Positions 46,746-58,300 of a stretch of 64,000 nt of DNA are shown here, piece by piece. The position numbers were made by a program, and so were the translations under genes. Numbering within the stretch: the stretch's first letter is position 1; each line of letters begins with the position of its first letter. Under the pieces are notes generated by a model, which was given only the letters and a program-made list of their open reading frames with translations, searched no databases and had not been told where the DNA came from. Origin of the DNA: Aurelia coerulea (Eukaryota; Cnidaria; Scyphozoa; Semaeostomeae; Ulmaridae); contig CM076961.1 in the NCBI GenBank assembly GCA_039566865.1, positions 13,477,501 through 13,541,500 of the forward strand. The letters are read 5' to 3'.

Positions 46746-47477
46746 ATATCGATGGATCTGTCGTCTTTCAAACAGTTATTTTCCCAGGTATAGGCGATCT
46801 TGTGATTTCTTTGAAAGTTTTGCCTCTTTTGTGGCTGCCTGCCTTTTGTGGCATACAGTAAAAATTTCTTTTGTACACTAAGCGTCTTGTATGGCCATAA
46901 ATGTAAGAATAGAAACATAAACTATCATTGTAGACTTGAAACATATCAAAACGATGGCTCTTACGCAAGGTTGCTTGGAGAGTATAACTCGTAATAAGGT
47001 TTCAACGAATCACATTATGCACTGTATACACTCAAAGTAATGGAACAAAAGATTTGTCATGAATATTTGGATCATTGACAGCAGAGATCACGAATAGATC
47101 TTATGTTAGGTTTGATAATCAAGTGGAGTTCTGATGATTTTGTAAATAGAAGTACTTTTTTAGGACACCGACATATTGCTGATGATTTTCAACATTACAA
47201 AAATCCCTTGAGGTCAAGACGATGTTATCGGCAAATGTGCAGTTTAATGGCAAACATGTTCAAATCTTTTTTAATGCCTATTCCGATCCTTTTTGAAGAA
47301 TTCGAGAAATAATTTCAGAGAATGAAGGCCAACTTAATTTCAAAATTTTTTGTAGAAAACAAAGTAGAATTTAAAAGAAAACCATATTTTATATCGTATG
47401 AGAAAAGTCTACGATAGTGCGCAAAGCACATGTCCTTCCTTCATCTGTAACTTAAAAATTTGATGATGTCACCACCT
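46746..47477. other. No gene recognised
   Basis: A diverged stretch (47120-47310) resembles the arm of the preceding element (GGCAAACATGTTCAAATC). Nothing else. Confidence 0.3.
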
Positions 47478-48322
47478 TAACCCTATTACTACCAGGGGGG
47501 CAACGTCTATTTCATGTAGTGTCGTCAGTTCGAAAGATAAAGAGCTGAAACTTTGCGACTTTTCCTGAAATTTTATCAGCTAATTCAAATTTGAAATTTT
47601 GTTTCAAGATGGTACACACTGATCACGTGACCAACCTCTTTTCAACACGTGGTCAGCTAGAAAAATAAACAAGCGAGTCTAGTTTTTGCCAGGATAATCT
47701 TACATCATTAAGAATACCACCACCATTCCATAGCACTCGATGAAAGCTTTCAGATGATATATAATATTTTCAATTTATGATGACGTCAGCAATGTTAACG
47801 TTCATGACGTCATCAAAGTTTAACACGTCATATAAATAATAAAAAATCTATTAGATAACCTTAAATGGTCAAAATTGGTTCTATTAATCGTTATGAACAA
47901 TTTAAAGGCATTTTAGAGTATTTGCAGATTAAATGAAGCAATGACAAACTGATGCAAATAAATGATACATATATATATATATATATATGATATAGATAAT
48001 GAGCTTAAATGGATATCATATTGCCGATTTTTACTCATTGATGCTTTGTGATACATTTTAGTATTATGAATTAGCATTATGAAAGACATTATCAAATAAA
48101 AACTGAAATATTGCCAATATTGTTAATAGTAAGCAAATACTGCCATTTTCTTCAATTATGACGTCATAGTGACGTCACGAATATAATGAAGAATTAAAAA
48201 GGTAGTTTATTGTGTAGATTTTGTTCTTTTACATCATTGTACTAAATTTCATTCTCATATCTGTAATATTGACGAAGTTACGGAGGGGAGCACCCCCCCC
48301 CCCCCCGGTACTACAAGGGTCC
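47478..48322. mobile_element. Probable MITE, TTAACCCTATTACTACC ends
   Basis: Left TAACCCTATTACTACCAGGG and the complement of the right end (GACCCTTGTAGTACCGGG) pair over about 25 bp. The interior is AT-rich with several TGACGTCA-type palindromes and an (AT)n run at 47970-47989. A C-run of 14-15 is just inside the right end. Confidence 0.45.
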
Positions 48323-49480
48323 AAAAAGCCTGGTAAAAAGAGGGTTCAACGAGATGAAATATCAAAAATCCTTTAATTTTGAACATAAGATAAAAATTTG
48401 AAAAATTCAACAATAGAAATATAGCCAGAAGTACGTGCTTCACCATCTACCATACGGTTTTTATCAGAAATACGATCCTTTATGATACCGTTGCCAACGT
48501 AACATTCTCTGCGTAACGTGATCTGACATTCTCTGAACCACTCTCCTCAGAAAGCAGTTAATTTCTCCAATATTATCATCGTATTTTTCAAAGAGGTTGC
48601 AATTCTTCTTAAGGCTTAAATACCAAGCCAGTCATCGGAATTCTCGCGATGGTAAGCTTATTTGCAAACGCTAGTGTTTTTCCATTGGCAAACAAATGAA
48701 CGTCATCTTTTGGGAATACCATACGCAGGTCTCAGAAGACATCCTTAGTGCGCTTGTAAAAGTATCATTTGCATCTATTGATTAAAAATTACTGATTTTT
48801 GCAATTCACGAAATCATGCTTTGGGTGTCTTTCGAGACTTTTGTAAGCATTCACTGACTATCAATTTCTTTTAGAGTCCACAATGAGCATGGTAAGTATC
48901 GTAGTATCTTGGCCAGAAACGCCAGTGGGCATTATCGCAAAGATGATCTGAGAAGTATGCCTCACTTGTCGTAACGAGTTGGTCCGCTGATTTACAGGTG
49001 AATTCCAGCTTTTATCGTAAGGCAATAAGATGAGTAACATATTAGCATATCACAACCTTGTGGTAATAGGGGTTGAGTGGGGCTACTTGTCAAAGGTGAA
49101 AGCTGCCACACTTTCTTTTCAATTAAATAAAACTTTTATTGGTTTGGTTTTGGTTGTACATTTCAAAGAAGTGCACCACAATCTATGTTATCAATTAAGT
49201 ATCCATTACGTGTCATAACGAGATGATCCGATGATTTAGTAGGTAAACTGCAGCTTTTATCGCATACCAATTAACAGCTAAGTTGCGCAATCGAACATTG
49301 GGATTGTAAATTCATCGTTAAGCAAATATATCAATAGCTGGTAGGCAGGTTGTATTGTTATAGAAAGTCCAGGAGGATGAGAAAGATAATTATTTGCTAA
49401 AATGAATTTCTTTTACAAACTTTGCCCGAAATATCTTGTCTGTTATGACGCTAGGCACTTTCTGAATTAATATTGACTTT
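48323..49480. repeat. Anonymous DNA with one ~275-bp-period duplication
   Basis: CAGCTTTTATCG preceded by a TAACGAG.TG.TCCG.TGATTTA block occurs near 48970-49020 and again near 49205-49265. No gene recognised. Confidence 0.4.
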
Positions 49481-50525
49481 TACAAATAATCTCAGCTGAT
49501 TGCCAAAGGTAAAGCCCATAAAACAAGTCTCACCAGATAAAAACTATTTGCACGAATTTCAATAACGCATTAATAATTAATTTCCTGGCTTTAATTACTG
49601 GCTTTTCGTTTGGCCTCAGAATTTCTGAATTTACCGACATCCTGCGATTCCGTGCCCTTTCAAAGCTAGACTATCCCGAAAGAAACTAGCAGCTTCAATT
49701 CCAACAACGAATTAATAACTAATTTCCTAGTTTTAATGACTATTTTTAGCACATTTTAAGTTTTGGCCTAAAATTTTGAATAAATCAATACAAAACAGAA
49801 CGTTGTAATATGATGCAAGATGAACCTTGTGCCTCCTCAGCTAATAAAACCTGATAAAGACAGATTTTCCAAATAAACAAGCTGCTCAAAGTTCTGCAAC
49901 ATATTAATAATTCATTCTTGGCTTTAGTTACTAGCAGTTTTTTTGGCTTTGGCTCCAAGAATTCTCAATAAATCAATCCCCAATGAATACAGAAAAGAAG
50001 ATTATCTTAACATTGGGAAAAAACCGCGCTTCCTCGACTTTGCGCTGTTAGCAAGATTTTCTAGATATAATTATCTGCCGGAATTTCAACGCATATCAAT
50101 CATTCATGGTCAGTCTCTTGTTATTTTTTGTTTGTTTTGGCCTCAAAATCTCTGAATAAATCGTTATAAAAATGCAAGCTACTTTAAATCAAAGCTGAAT
50201 ACGATGCTTCCTCGATTCTGTCCTTTCATTGCAATTTATTCCAGATAAAGCTTGGCTTGAAAATTTCAACAGCCAACAAAGTAATTATCCATCACCTACG
50301 GTAAATTGCTGATTTTAGGTTTTGGCCTCAAAATTTCCCAATTAAGCAATACAAAGAGGGAGGTAACCTCTTGTTGAATTTCATGATTACCTCAAAATTT
50401 GCCGGATAAAAGCTATAGCTTTCAAAATTTCAAAAACTAATTGATTATCAATTTCCTGCCTTTCCTTATCACTTTCAAGGTTTGGCCTTAATATTTCTGA
50501 AAAAACGAATACAAAAGAGGTTGTA

Positions 50526-51005
50526 TGTTTCATATTTTCATATTTCATATTTCATTCTTTTAAGGAGGGTTGCCCTTCAGCAGATGTTGTTTTTCAAGCA
50601 GCCCTCCGATGAAGTATAATTACAATATACAGTTTAAAAAACCTATCACTAGAAAAAAACCATAATTTTAAAAGCCTATTTACAATTATACAATATTTGC
50701 AACAGAGAGAAAATGTACCCTTTATTGATTTTTAAAACCATTCAGGGAGGATGCCGTCTTAGATTCAGCTGGGAGGCTATTCCATAGTTTAGTTCCCCGA
50801 AAAGTACAGCATTTTTGCCCATTTGCTGTCTTTTTCTTTGGCAACTTTCAGTTTCAGAGTTACGGAGGCTGCGGGAGGAGCATGCTGAGTTTTTGGTAAA
50901 CAGGTTACACAGGTATTGTGGAGCCAAATCGTTGAGCGACTTGAAGACCCACGTTTTAGACTCAACACCAATAAGGTTCGTCCAAAGTTTCCTGTCCTCA
51001 CTCCT
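50526..51005 (-). pseudogene. LINE F, second 3'-terminal fragment
   Basis: Minus frame SKTWVFKSLNDLAPQYLC followed by NSE.ESCQRKRQQMGKNA and a C-terminal tail like that at 41587. The same 3' UTR and (ATGAAAT)n tail end in array F at 50526-50556. It is truncated where LINE C begins, head to head. Confidence 0.8.
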
Positions 51006-52383
51006 TTGTGGGTTTCGAGAGGGCCTTGGTACACAGCATGCACTTCTACGTTTTGTGGAAGCCTGCAAGAAGACAATGGACAGCGGGGGCGTCGCAGGGG
51101 CTGTCTTGACAGACCTTTCGAAGGCTTTTGATTGTCTAAATCATGAACTACTAATAGCAAAATTAAATGCATATGGTTTCAGTAGACTGCTTGCTGTTTA
51201 TCCATAGCTATCTCACCGACAGGAAGCAGAGGGTAAAGGTCAATGGTTCATTCAGCACATGGACAGAAACCGTCCTGGGAGTACCGTAAGGTTTGGTCTT
51301 GGGACCCCTTTTGTTTAACATATACCTGAATGACCTTTTTATGTTCCTGGAGGAGACCGAAATCTGTAATTATGCGGACGATACAACTATTTATGCGTGT
51401 GGTCCTAACATCGAAAATGTCATTATGCATTTAGAGAATGATACCCTTAAGATAACTGAATGGTTTCCAAACAATTGCATGAAGCTAAATGAAGACAAAT
51501 GCCACTTAATGGTTTTTGGTGCAAAAGGGAGTAATGAAACAACAATTAAAATAGGCGAGGCCTGTGTGAAAGAAAGTTCAGAGGAAAATCTTCTCGGTAT
51601 AACCTTTGATCAATCACTTTCTTTCAAGCAGCATGTTAAGACTGTTTACAAAAGGACAGCCAAAAACACCATGCTCTTGCTTGAATATCACGATATATGG
51701 ACACTGAAAAACTGCAGCAGTTAATGAGACCGTTTGTTTTGTCTCATTTCAGCTACTGTCCGCTTGTTTGGATGAACTATGATAGAGCTTTGAATCATAG
51801 AATAAATCATATTCAAGAAAGGGCATTACGCATTGCATATAAAGATTACGAGAATGATTTCGGTTTTCTCCTGGAGCAATCTAAATCGGTGCCAATCCAT
51901 GTAAGAAACCTACAGTTGCTCATGACTGAAATTTATAAAACAAAAGGCGGTCTGAATCCACCATTCATGAAGGATATTTTCATGCAACGCAATATTAGGT
52001 ACTGTCTAAGGCATGGTGATGATTCTCAACTGCCAAAAGTACGAACTACGTCCTTTGGAGTTGAGTCCATTACTTACCTTGGAAATAAACTGTGGCAGCA
52101 TTTACCGCAAGAAATAAAACAATCTAACAGCCTTCCTATGTTCAAAAAACGAATTAGATGCTGGAATGGTGGAAAATGCAACTGTAGGCTTTGCAAAGTA
52201 TATATCCCGCAAGTTGGGTTTCTAACATGATAGATTTTAACTTTGATTTGTCCTGTAATATATATTAATAGTTTTATTGTAAATTATGTATATTGTAAAT
52301 AGTAGGCCTTAATAAGCTGTAATTTAGTTATTCATTATTTTAGCCTACTTTAAATAGATGTTTTAGTAATAATAATAATAAAA
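51006..52383 (+). pseudogene. LINE C, RT and C-terminal region with (TAA)n tail
   Basis: Frame FREGLGTQHALLRFVE leads into motif A (LTDLSKAFD). A one-base frameshift lies near 51186 and a TAA at 51287-51289 replaces the Gln of motif B (GVPxGLVLGPLLF). An intact YADDTTIYACG motif C and YLGN.LWQ..P-type C-terminal block follow, ending with the Cys-rich NGGKCNCRLCKVYIPQVGF and a stop at 52228. The 3' tail is (TAA)n at 52366-52383. It is 5'-truncated and inactive. Confidence 0.9.
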
Positions 52384-52620
52384 GGTAGGTCTTCGATGGT
52401 CTTCCAGTCCAACTCCTCAATAAGTTGTCTGCTTGGGGCATCAATGCTGCTATTTGTTATGATTCTAGCAGCACGATTTTTAAGCTTTTGCAGCTCGTTG
52501 ATGTTTGTAGAACCATCACAGCCACAAACAGAGCAACAGTATCGAAAATGGGGCTCAAGAATGCCTGTGAAAAGAGCTTTCAAACTCTCCTTAGGTAGCC
52601 CTGGAGACTTGTCTTAAAAT
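52384..52620 (-). pseudogene. LINE D (same clade as LINE A), RT C-terminal fragment
   Basis: Minus frame KALFTGILEPHFRYCCSVCG, NINELQKLKNRAARIITNSS and ELDWKTIEDL: the thumb/C-terminal region that LINE A lacks. It ends abruptly at the tail of LINE C. Confidence 0.82.
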
Positions 52621-53399
52621 TCAAGCTGAATACCATAGCTGTGATTACAATGAAATTTGTCAGATAAGAGTTTGCTTTTGAAATTTCAACAACAAATTGA
52701 TTATTAATTTCCTCCTTTTAATTACTAGTTTCAGGATTTGTCATCAAAATTTCTGAATACACTATAAGCGCTCGCTTCGCTCGCGCTTCACCATTTCTAG
52801 CTCCTGTGCGGAGAGCTTTTTAACAATATCTGATGATTCACCATGAATTTCTTTCTTTATTCAATAAAACAATTAAAAGAAACAAAGAACAAGATTTATA
52901 AACTACGTGTCATCCATAGCGGGAAAGGACATATTGTCAGCGAGTTCCCACTATGAAAGACACTTACAATTTCAAAGATATAAAATTAATTTGACTAATA
53001 CACACGTACACATAGGGACTTACATACAAACATACACAAAGATACATTGACACATGGTACACGCAAACAGATACAGTCACTAACATGTCAAGCACAAATT
53101 CTTTGTTTCCAGAGGATGCTAAGTTTCGTAATCTAAAGTACAAGATCAAAACGCTTGGTTGATTTAATGTACTTTATTGCAATGATATACAGAAATTCAG
53201 CACTTCCATACAATAGCATTGAACAGAGGAAATTATCATGAAGGTTGGAAATATCTAAGTTCAGAAATTCTAAGACTTCGCCATGGAGATTCACACGAAA
53301 GTTGTTATACAAAGGTTAGTGCAGGAGGAAATGCTTGTTATCCTCATTTGCTGTACCGCAATTGCAGGAGGAAATGCTTAATTTTATTGCAAGCGCAAT

Positions 53400-53755
53400 T
53401 TTATTAAGATTCTATTACCCTCAATATCATATATGTTGTAAACATAGTTTTCAGTTGGACGTATCTTAAAGAGCAGTTTTCGCTAGAATTCGGCAATAGA
53501 CTTGGAGCACCTGGTATCTTTATCCAGTAAATTCCATTCAATAGGCGCATGACTAAAATATGTATTTGAAAAACGCACAGTCATGTCAATAGAGGGAGAA
53601 TACATCCTCTGATTTCTAAGATTATAGCTGGTTTGTCGTTCAGCAGGAATTTCATTGAAGAGATATTCTGGGACCTGTTTATTTTTCAGATTGTAAAAAA
53701 TGACATAAACGACGATAACATCTTCTACTATAAAGGGTTTCCCATCCCAACTCAT
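53400..53755 (-). pseudogene. LINE fragment, C-terminal region
   Basis: Minus frame PEYLFNEIPAERQTSYNLRN, then VRFSNTYFSHAPIEWNLLDK and SKSIAEF, the usual LINE tail (RF..S.FP..I.EWN.L....R...S...F). After a stop it continues as KLLFKIRPTENYVYNIYDIE. Different family from A-F. Confidence 0.7.
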
Positions 53756-53858
53756 TGTAAAGCCTTTGCCTCATTTTTTTTTTTTTTTCTTTTTTATATT
53801 CCATTATAAATTTTTTACAAGACGAATTACTAATGACGCTACCTACTAATTACTCTAC

Positions 53859-53920
53859 GAAACACTACAAGGACGATAATACCACGGGGAGCAATAGACT
53901 ATGACAACCCCGCGGTAACT
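53859..53920. repeat. Dispersed hairpin repeat, copy 3
   Basis: AAACACTACAAGGACGATAA with stem CACGGGG/CCCCGCGG. Confidence 0.55.
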
Positions 53921-54198
53921 AATATAGAAAGAAATAAAAACTACTGGGTGAATCAGGAAAGATGTACCACCCGCCCGCAAAACCGCACCCCAAGAGCCAC
54001 CCAACCGATTCACACAATTTCATAGAGATTTAAACGACGTGTCAAAGAGGCTTCAACGAAAATTTTGTCCAGGCCTCGGTCGAGGATTTGAAAAAGAATT
54101 GGGAATAGTCCTTAGGAATATTCTTAATTTCTTGTGAATTCTTGTTAAAATATTCTGGTATCTCTTTTTCATCTGACTCAAGAATTCCTTCAGAATGT

Positions 54199-54350
54199 TA
54201 AAGGGTCTGTTTCATCCAGCATGCTTTGCACGTGCCATCTCTTGGTTGGTCTTTGTTGCCGCCATTTTCATGGCCCATGAAAATGGCGGACAACAAAGGA
54301 AAACCAAGAGATGGCACGTGCAAGGAATGCTGGATGAAACAGACCCTTTA
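54199..54350. repeat. 152-bp near-perfect palindrome
   Basis: Arms of about 75 bp with only a few mismatches meet at TCATGG-C-CCATGA (centre about 54275). Each arm contains CCAAGAGATGGCACGTGCAA and AAAATGGCGG. Both strands are open through it because of the symmetry; this is not coding evidence. Confidence 0.95.
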
Positions 54351-54745
54351 AGGATTCTTGAAAATTCTTACGAATTTCGTTCTGAATACATTCATTACAA
54401 AGAAGGAGGTGGCCTTGACATTCATCCGGAATTTTGTGATTAAAGTTATAATGCCAGATAACAGCTAGCTTTTAGAATTTCAAAAACAAATTGATAATTG
54501 ATTTCCTGGCTTTAATTACCGGCTTGAAGTTTTGCCCTTTGAATTTCTGAATAAGCAAGCACAAAAATATGGCTGTCTTAAAATTCAAGGTTTTGATCAT
54601 AATCCTTTGATTCTGCACCATTAACACAAGATAAAACACATCTGCAGGAATTCCAAAAATCTATTCGCGATTAATGGCTTGGCTCTAATTATTGGTTTTA
54701 GGTTTTTGCTTCAAAATTAAGAAGAAGGTGTTGTTTAAGTTCAAG

Positions 54746-55340
54746 CTGAATAATTTATTCCTTTGATGACGTAAGAGATACTTCTTCAATGAAATGTGCG
54801 AAAAAACCTATTCACTTCAAATGCAACCTTTGGTTAAGAATTGTGAATGAGTTCAACAAGAGGAACTGGTGTTGTGTTTTTCTTATTTGGCATGGTTGAC
54901 ATATTTGGTAGATTTGAGTAAAATTTAGGCGTGTATGATTAGGGTAGCCATGAGCTGTATCAGCAGGAGTGCATGATCTGATTAATGAGAGGAAATTTGC
55001 TTCTGTTGTTGAGACTTTGGAAATATCTTGAGAATGTATGGTAAATATGTTGATATGCATTTTGGTCGTCTCTATAAATGTAAATACTGTACATAGTTTC
55101 CTTCCTATTCGTCCGGCCCATGCAATACATGTTATCAGTAACTTAACATCCCCGAATTCGGAAAAATTCGTTTAAGGATTCATAAGAATTCTTTCAAATT
55201 CAGGAAAGTGAAGGACAAAACTTTGACCACTCTCCCAGTTATCATGGATTCCCATTGTGCACGGTTGTCTTGGAAATATCTGATTCATTTTTAAGCTGAA
55301 AAACAAATATATTGCAGCCTTCTGCAACATTTTTGACTTA
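54746..55340. other. No gene recognised
   Basis: AT-rich. The 82-codon minus frame at 54812-55060 has no recognisable domain. Confidence 0.35.
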
Positions 55341-55945
55341 CCGGGGGTCCCAATAAATGTATACGGATTTGGTTGACTCCAGCAACATGAAGTAGCTTCA
55401 ATCAATGTCTTATCCCTCTAAACATGTTTCTCGATAGTTAACTTAAACGTAGGTACCTCGTTTGTTCGTATTGGTGCTTTGAGAGCAGTAATCTTGAGAG
55501 CTCAAACTTGCCTTTTCTACAAACCAGAGCTTTAGCATTTTGGCCTGAGCAAATTTTTAAGGCACAGCGTATAAATCAACGATAGCCTTAGCCTTGATCA
55601 TTTGAACAATATTAGATCTTGTGTTATTCCATTTTCCAGAAGTCAACCCCCTCCCCAGTCACTCATTCGACAGCTTCGTAAGTTCTTATTAATTTCAGTT
55701 CTTAATTCCAATGTGCTTCAGCAACTTCCTTAGGCCAAAGGGTCAAAGCACTGGTTTGAAGTTTGACGCAAATTTGAGCTTTCAAGACTGATATTTCTGC
55801 TCTCAAAACACCGATACCTAACAACGAGGTATCTATGTTCAAGGTAACCATCGAGGAACATTTTGAGAATGATTAGCAATGGATCAAGGCTAAATTCATA
55901 TCGGTGGAGTCAGCCAAATCTGTATACTTTTCTGGGGACACCCGA
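55341..55945. mobile_element. TA-flanked 605-bp foldback element, TGTATAC family copy 4
   Basis: Left CCGGGGGTCCCAATAAATGT and right TCTGGGGACACCCGA (diverged), TA on both sides. Arms as in the copies at 22655, 34102 and 45193. Confidence 0.82.
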
Positions 55946-56435
55946 TATGTTGATGATGATTTTACGTTGGCTGTGTAGATTTAAGCACCCTTTGCATTCT
56001 CAGGCATGTACAAACCTGTGTTAGCTGGAGGTTAGCTGTTCAAGACCAAAATGCTCAAATTTATCGTTATGAAATGTAGGCTCAAGAACATCCAGACATT
56101 GTGCTGACTCATTCTTTGAGAAGAAAAAAAAATTACCCTCTGTGAAAAGACAAAACACAGCATCACCATCATCATCACCTCACCTTCACCCCTTGAGAGG
56201 ACAAACCAAAATTTTCCGATTTTCGTAAGCTGCTTGAGTAGCCTATAATTCGGAAACGCAAAAGTAATACTGATTTGTTGAAACATTGCTTCTTGTCTTG
56301 ACTACGATTCACTGTTTTGTCATGAGGCTCTAGCAACTCATTACTTCTATCTCATCCGGAAGAACATGAGCCAGTTTCTAAACCAAACATACATTTTTCT
56401 TACATCTGAAGAATCGAAGAAGGGCAAAACTTTAA
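55946..56435. other. No gene recognised
   Basis: Contains a short CATCACCATCATCATCACC microsatellite at about 56160. Confidence 0.3.
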
Positions 56436-56875
56436 GGCCCCATCCACATGCATCCGGATTTTTTTGAAAACGCATCTTTTTTTATCCGTTTTGGGTTCGC
56501 GTGCACACGGAGACGGTGTTTTCAATCACCGAAAACGAAGCTTTTCGAAAACGCTCCCCAGAGTGGATCTTCTTGAAAACACCGTTTTTCTGTTCTCGTG
56601 TGGACGGGCGAAAGCGGAGCATTTCGAAAACGCTGACGTCGCAGCATCGATTTTACTACATATCAGAGCATGCGTTAGGCTCTTTGGGGATCACGCGAGG
56701 GCATTTTGTTAATCTACGCAGACTCGTAGCCGAAATTGGTTGTTTTCGAATATGGCAGCGTGTTCATGTTAACGGGGATATTTTCAAAAACGCTTCTCGT
56801 GTGGACGTGGATCTTTCTTGATACGGATGAAAAAGATGCGTTTTCGAAAAGATCCGGATACGTGTGGACGTGGCC
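56436..56875. mobile_element. 440-bp MITE with GGCC(C/A)CGTCCACAC...GATCCGGAT ends
   Basis: The left GGCCCCATCCACATGCATCC and right GGATACGTGTGGACGTGGCC ends are inverted. The interior repeats TTTTCGAAAACGC in both orientations. Left flank TTAA, right flank TAAG, so a TTAA target (piggyBac/Kolobok-like) is possible but unproven. It resembles a MITE type common in aquatic animals. Confidence 0.7.
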
Positions 56876-58300
56876 TAAGAAGAAAGGCAGTCCTTTTTGC
56901 TCAAACTGATTTTCATGAATTAGCGGATTCAATAGGACCATCTGACTTCTGATATGTGGTTTTTTACTAACATGTTTTAGAACAATCTATTTTCACCCAA
57001 CCCTTCCTTTTTGACTGTTAAAATTGTATCAAGAGTGTGGAAAACATTACGATCACAAGGTCACTGACGAATCACAAGGTCAGTGAGGAAAGCTTCTGAA
57101 AACAAAGGAAAAACTTATGCCACACCCTAAACACACCCATTTTCTATTAAAAAGTTGAGGAAGGTACCATAGACAGTACATTTTTGGCCGGAGGAAGACA
57201 GGAAGATGAATCATTTTTCTGGGCTCTGATTATAGCCATTATATCCTGGCCATTAAATATTGTGTTTGGTCTTTTATTGTGATAACGAGTCATTCTGAAA
57301 ATTTTTCTTCTTTAAAAGACGTCGAAAAGGTTGCCGAATTCAGCTCAACATATTTAGGGAGTCAAAGAGGGACGGTTTCCTCAAATTTCTTTTTATATAT
57401 TCAAGATAAAAATTTACAATACAATGATACCTCCTACTATAATTACAACTATACGACACTACAGAGACGATACCAAGAGGAGCGAAGTGGCACGACTATC
57501 CCAAGGCCATAACATGAAAAAAAGACAAGGACAATACCAGAACAGTATGTAAAGGGGTCAAAGAACAGAACGAACAGCATTCAAACATTAAACTAAGCTA
57601 CCAGTCAGGACAGCCTGCAACCAAGTAATTTGTCAAGATTACAGTCAATCTTATTTGTTCTCTTGGGATTTTTAGGGGCAACTGCCGCTGCTGCCTCTAT
57701 GCTGTGTGCGGTCCTGGTTGAAAATTTCACTTCCTGCAGCAAGGGTTCTCATTTGTAAGGTTTCTAAAATCTCAATTGCAAATTTCTCAAATCGTGCTAG
57801 CTCCGTGCTCTTGTAGGGGGTTCGCAAAAAGTTGCATAAGAAATGAAACGTTGTTAGAGATACACCGACTGCTGCGAAAGCGATAGAAGACAAACAACTC
57901 AGGCTGATGGTGCCGCACGCTTTCAATTAACTTATGACGTCAATCAGCTTTTCCAGTATATAAATAAGTATTTGAATTTGAATAGAAGATTTAAAAATAG
58001 CCCTGCTAATGAATGAGCAGAACCATGGTATATTAAGCTTTCAGGTATTTGATTCTTTTCCTGTTTGTTGCCGTCATTAGTTGTTTATTGTTTATCCAAG
58101 TAAACAAACACTTTTTCTTGGATCACACATGCAGCTAAGCATACAAATGGCATTAGTCATCATATCTCGCGTAAGATGCCTCCATTTTGAAAGGGAGATT
58201 GATAGGAGCGGCAGTGTGGGAACTCTTTCTCTGACGAAAGCAGCCTTTAAGTTAGAAAAAAACACCAAATGAGAAACTTGAAGGGGGTCTTAAGCACAGG
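56876..58300. other. No secure gene; hairpin repeat copy 4 at 57453-57510
   Basis: ACGACACTACAGAGACGATA with a weak CAAGAGG/TCCCAAGG stem. The 84-codon minus frame 57672-57926 begins with TTG, not ATG. A TATATAAATAAG and a TGACGTCA lie just upstream of it, but without ATG or homology I do not call it. Confidence 0.4.

Larger units (their letters stand above)
49480..54745. repeat. Tandem array F, unit ~175 bp, broken by insertions
   Basis: Units (AATTTC.ACA.CGAATTAATAA, TTTCCTGGCTTTAATTACT, GTTTTGGCCTCAAAATTTCTGAATAAA.CAATACAAA) run from about 49480 to 50525, resume at 52612-52760, and appear again at 54425-54745. The gaps hold LINE pieces, a palindrome and a MITE end, so the array was once continuous or the inserts spread within it. 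Confidence 0.75.

Noticed and set aside
54195..54443. 82-codon + frame
   Set aside because: Openness follows from the palindrome symmetry.
57672..57926. 84-codon minus frame with upstream TATA-like and CRE-like motifs as a gene
   Set aside because: It starts with TTG rather than ATG, has no recognisable domain, and AT-rich DNA yields TATA-like strings by chance.
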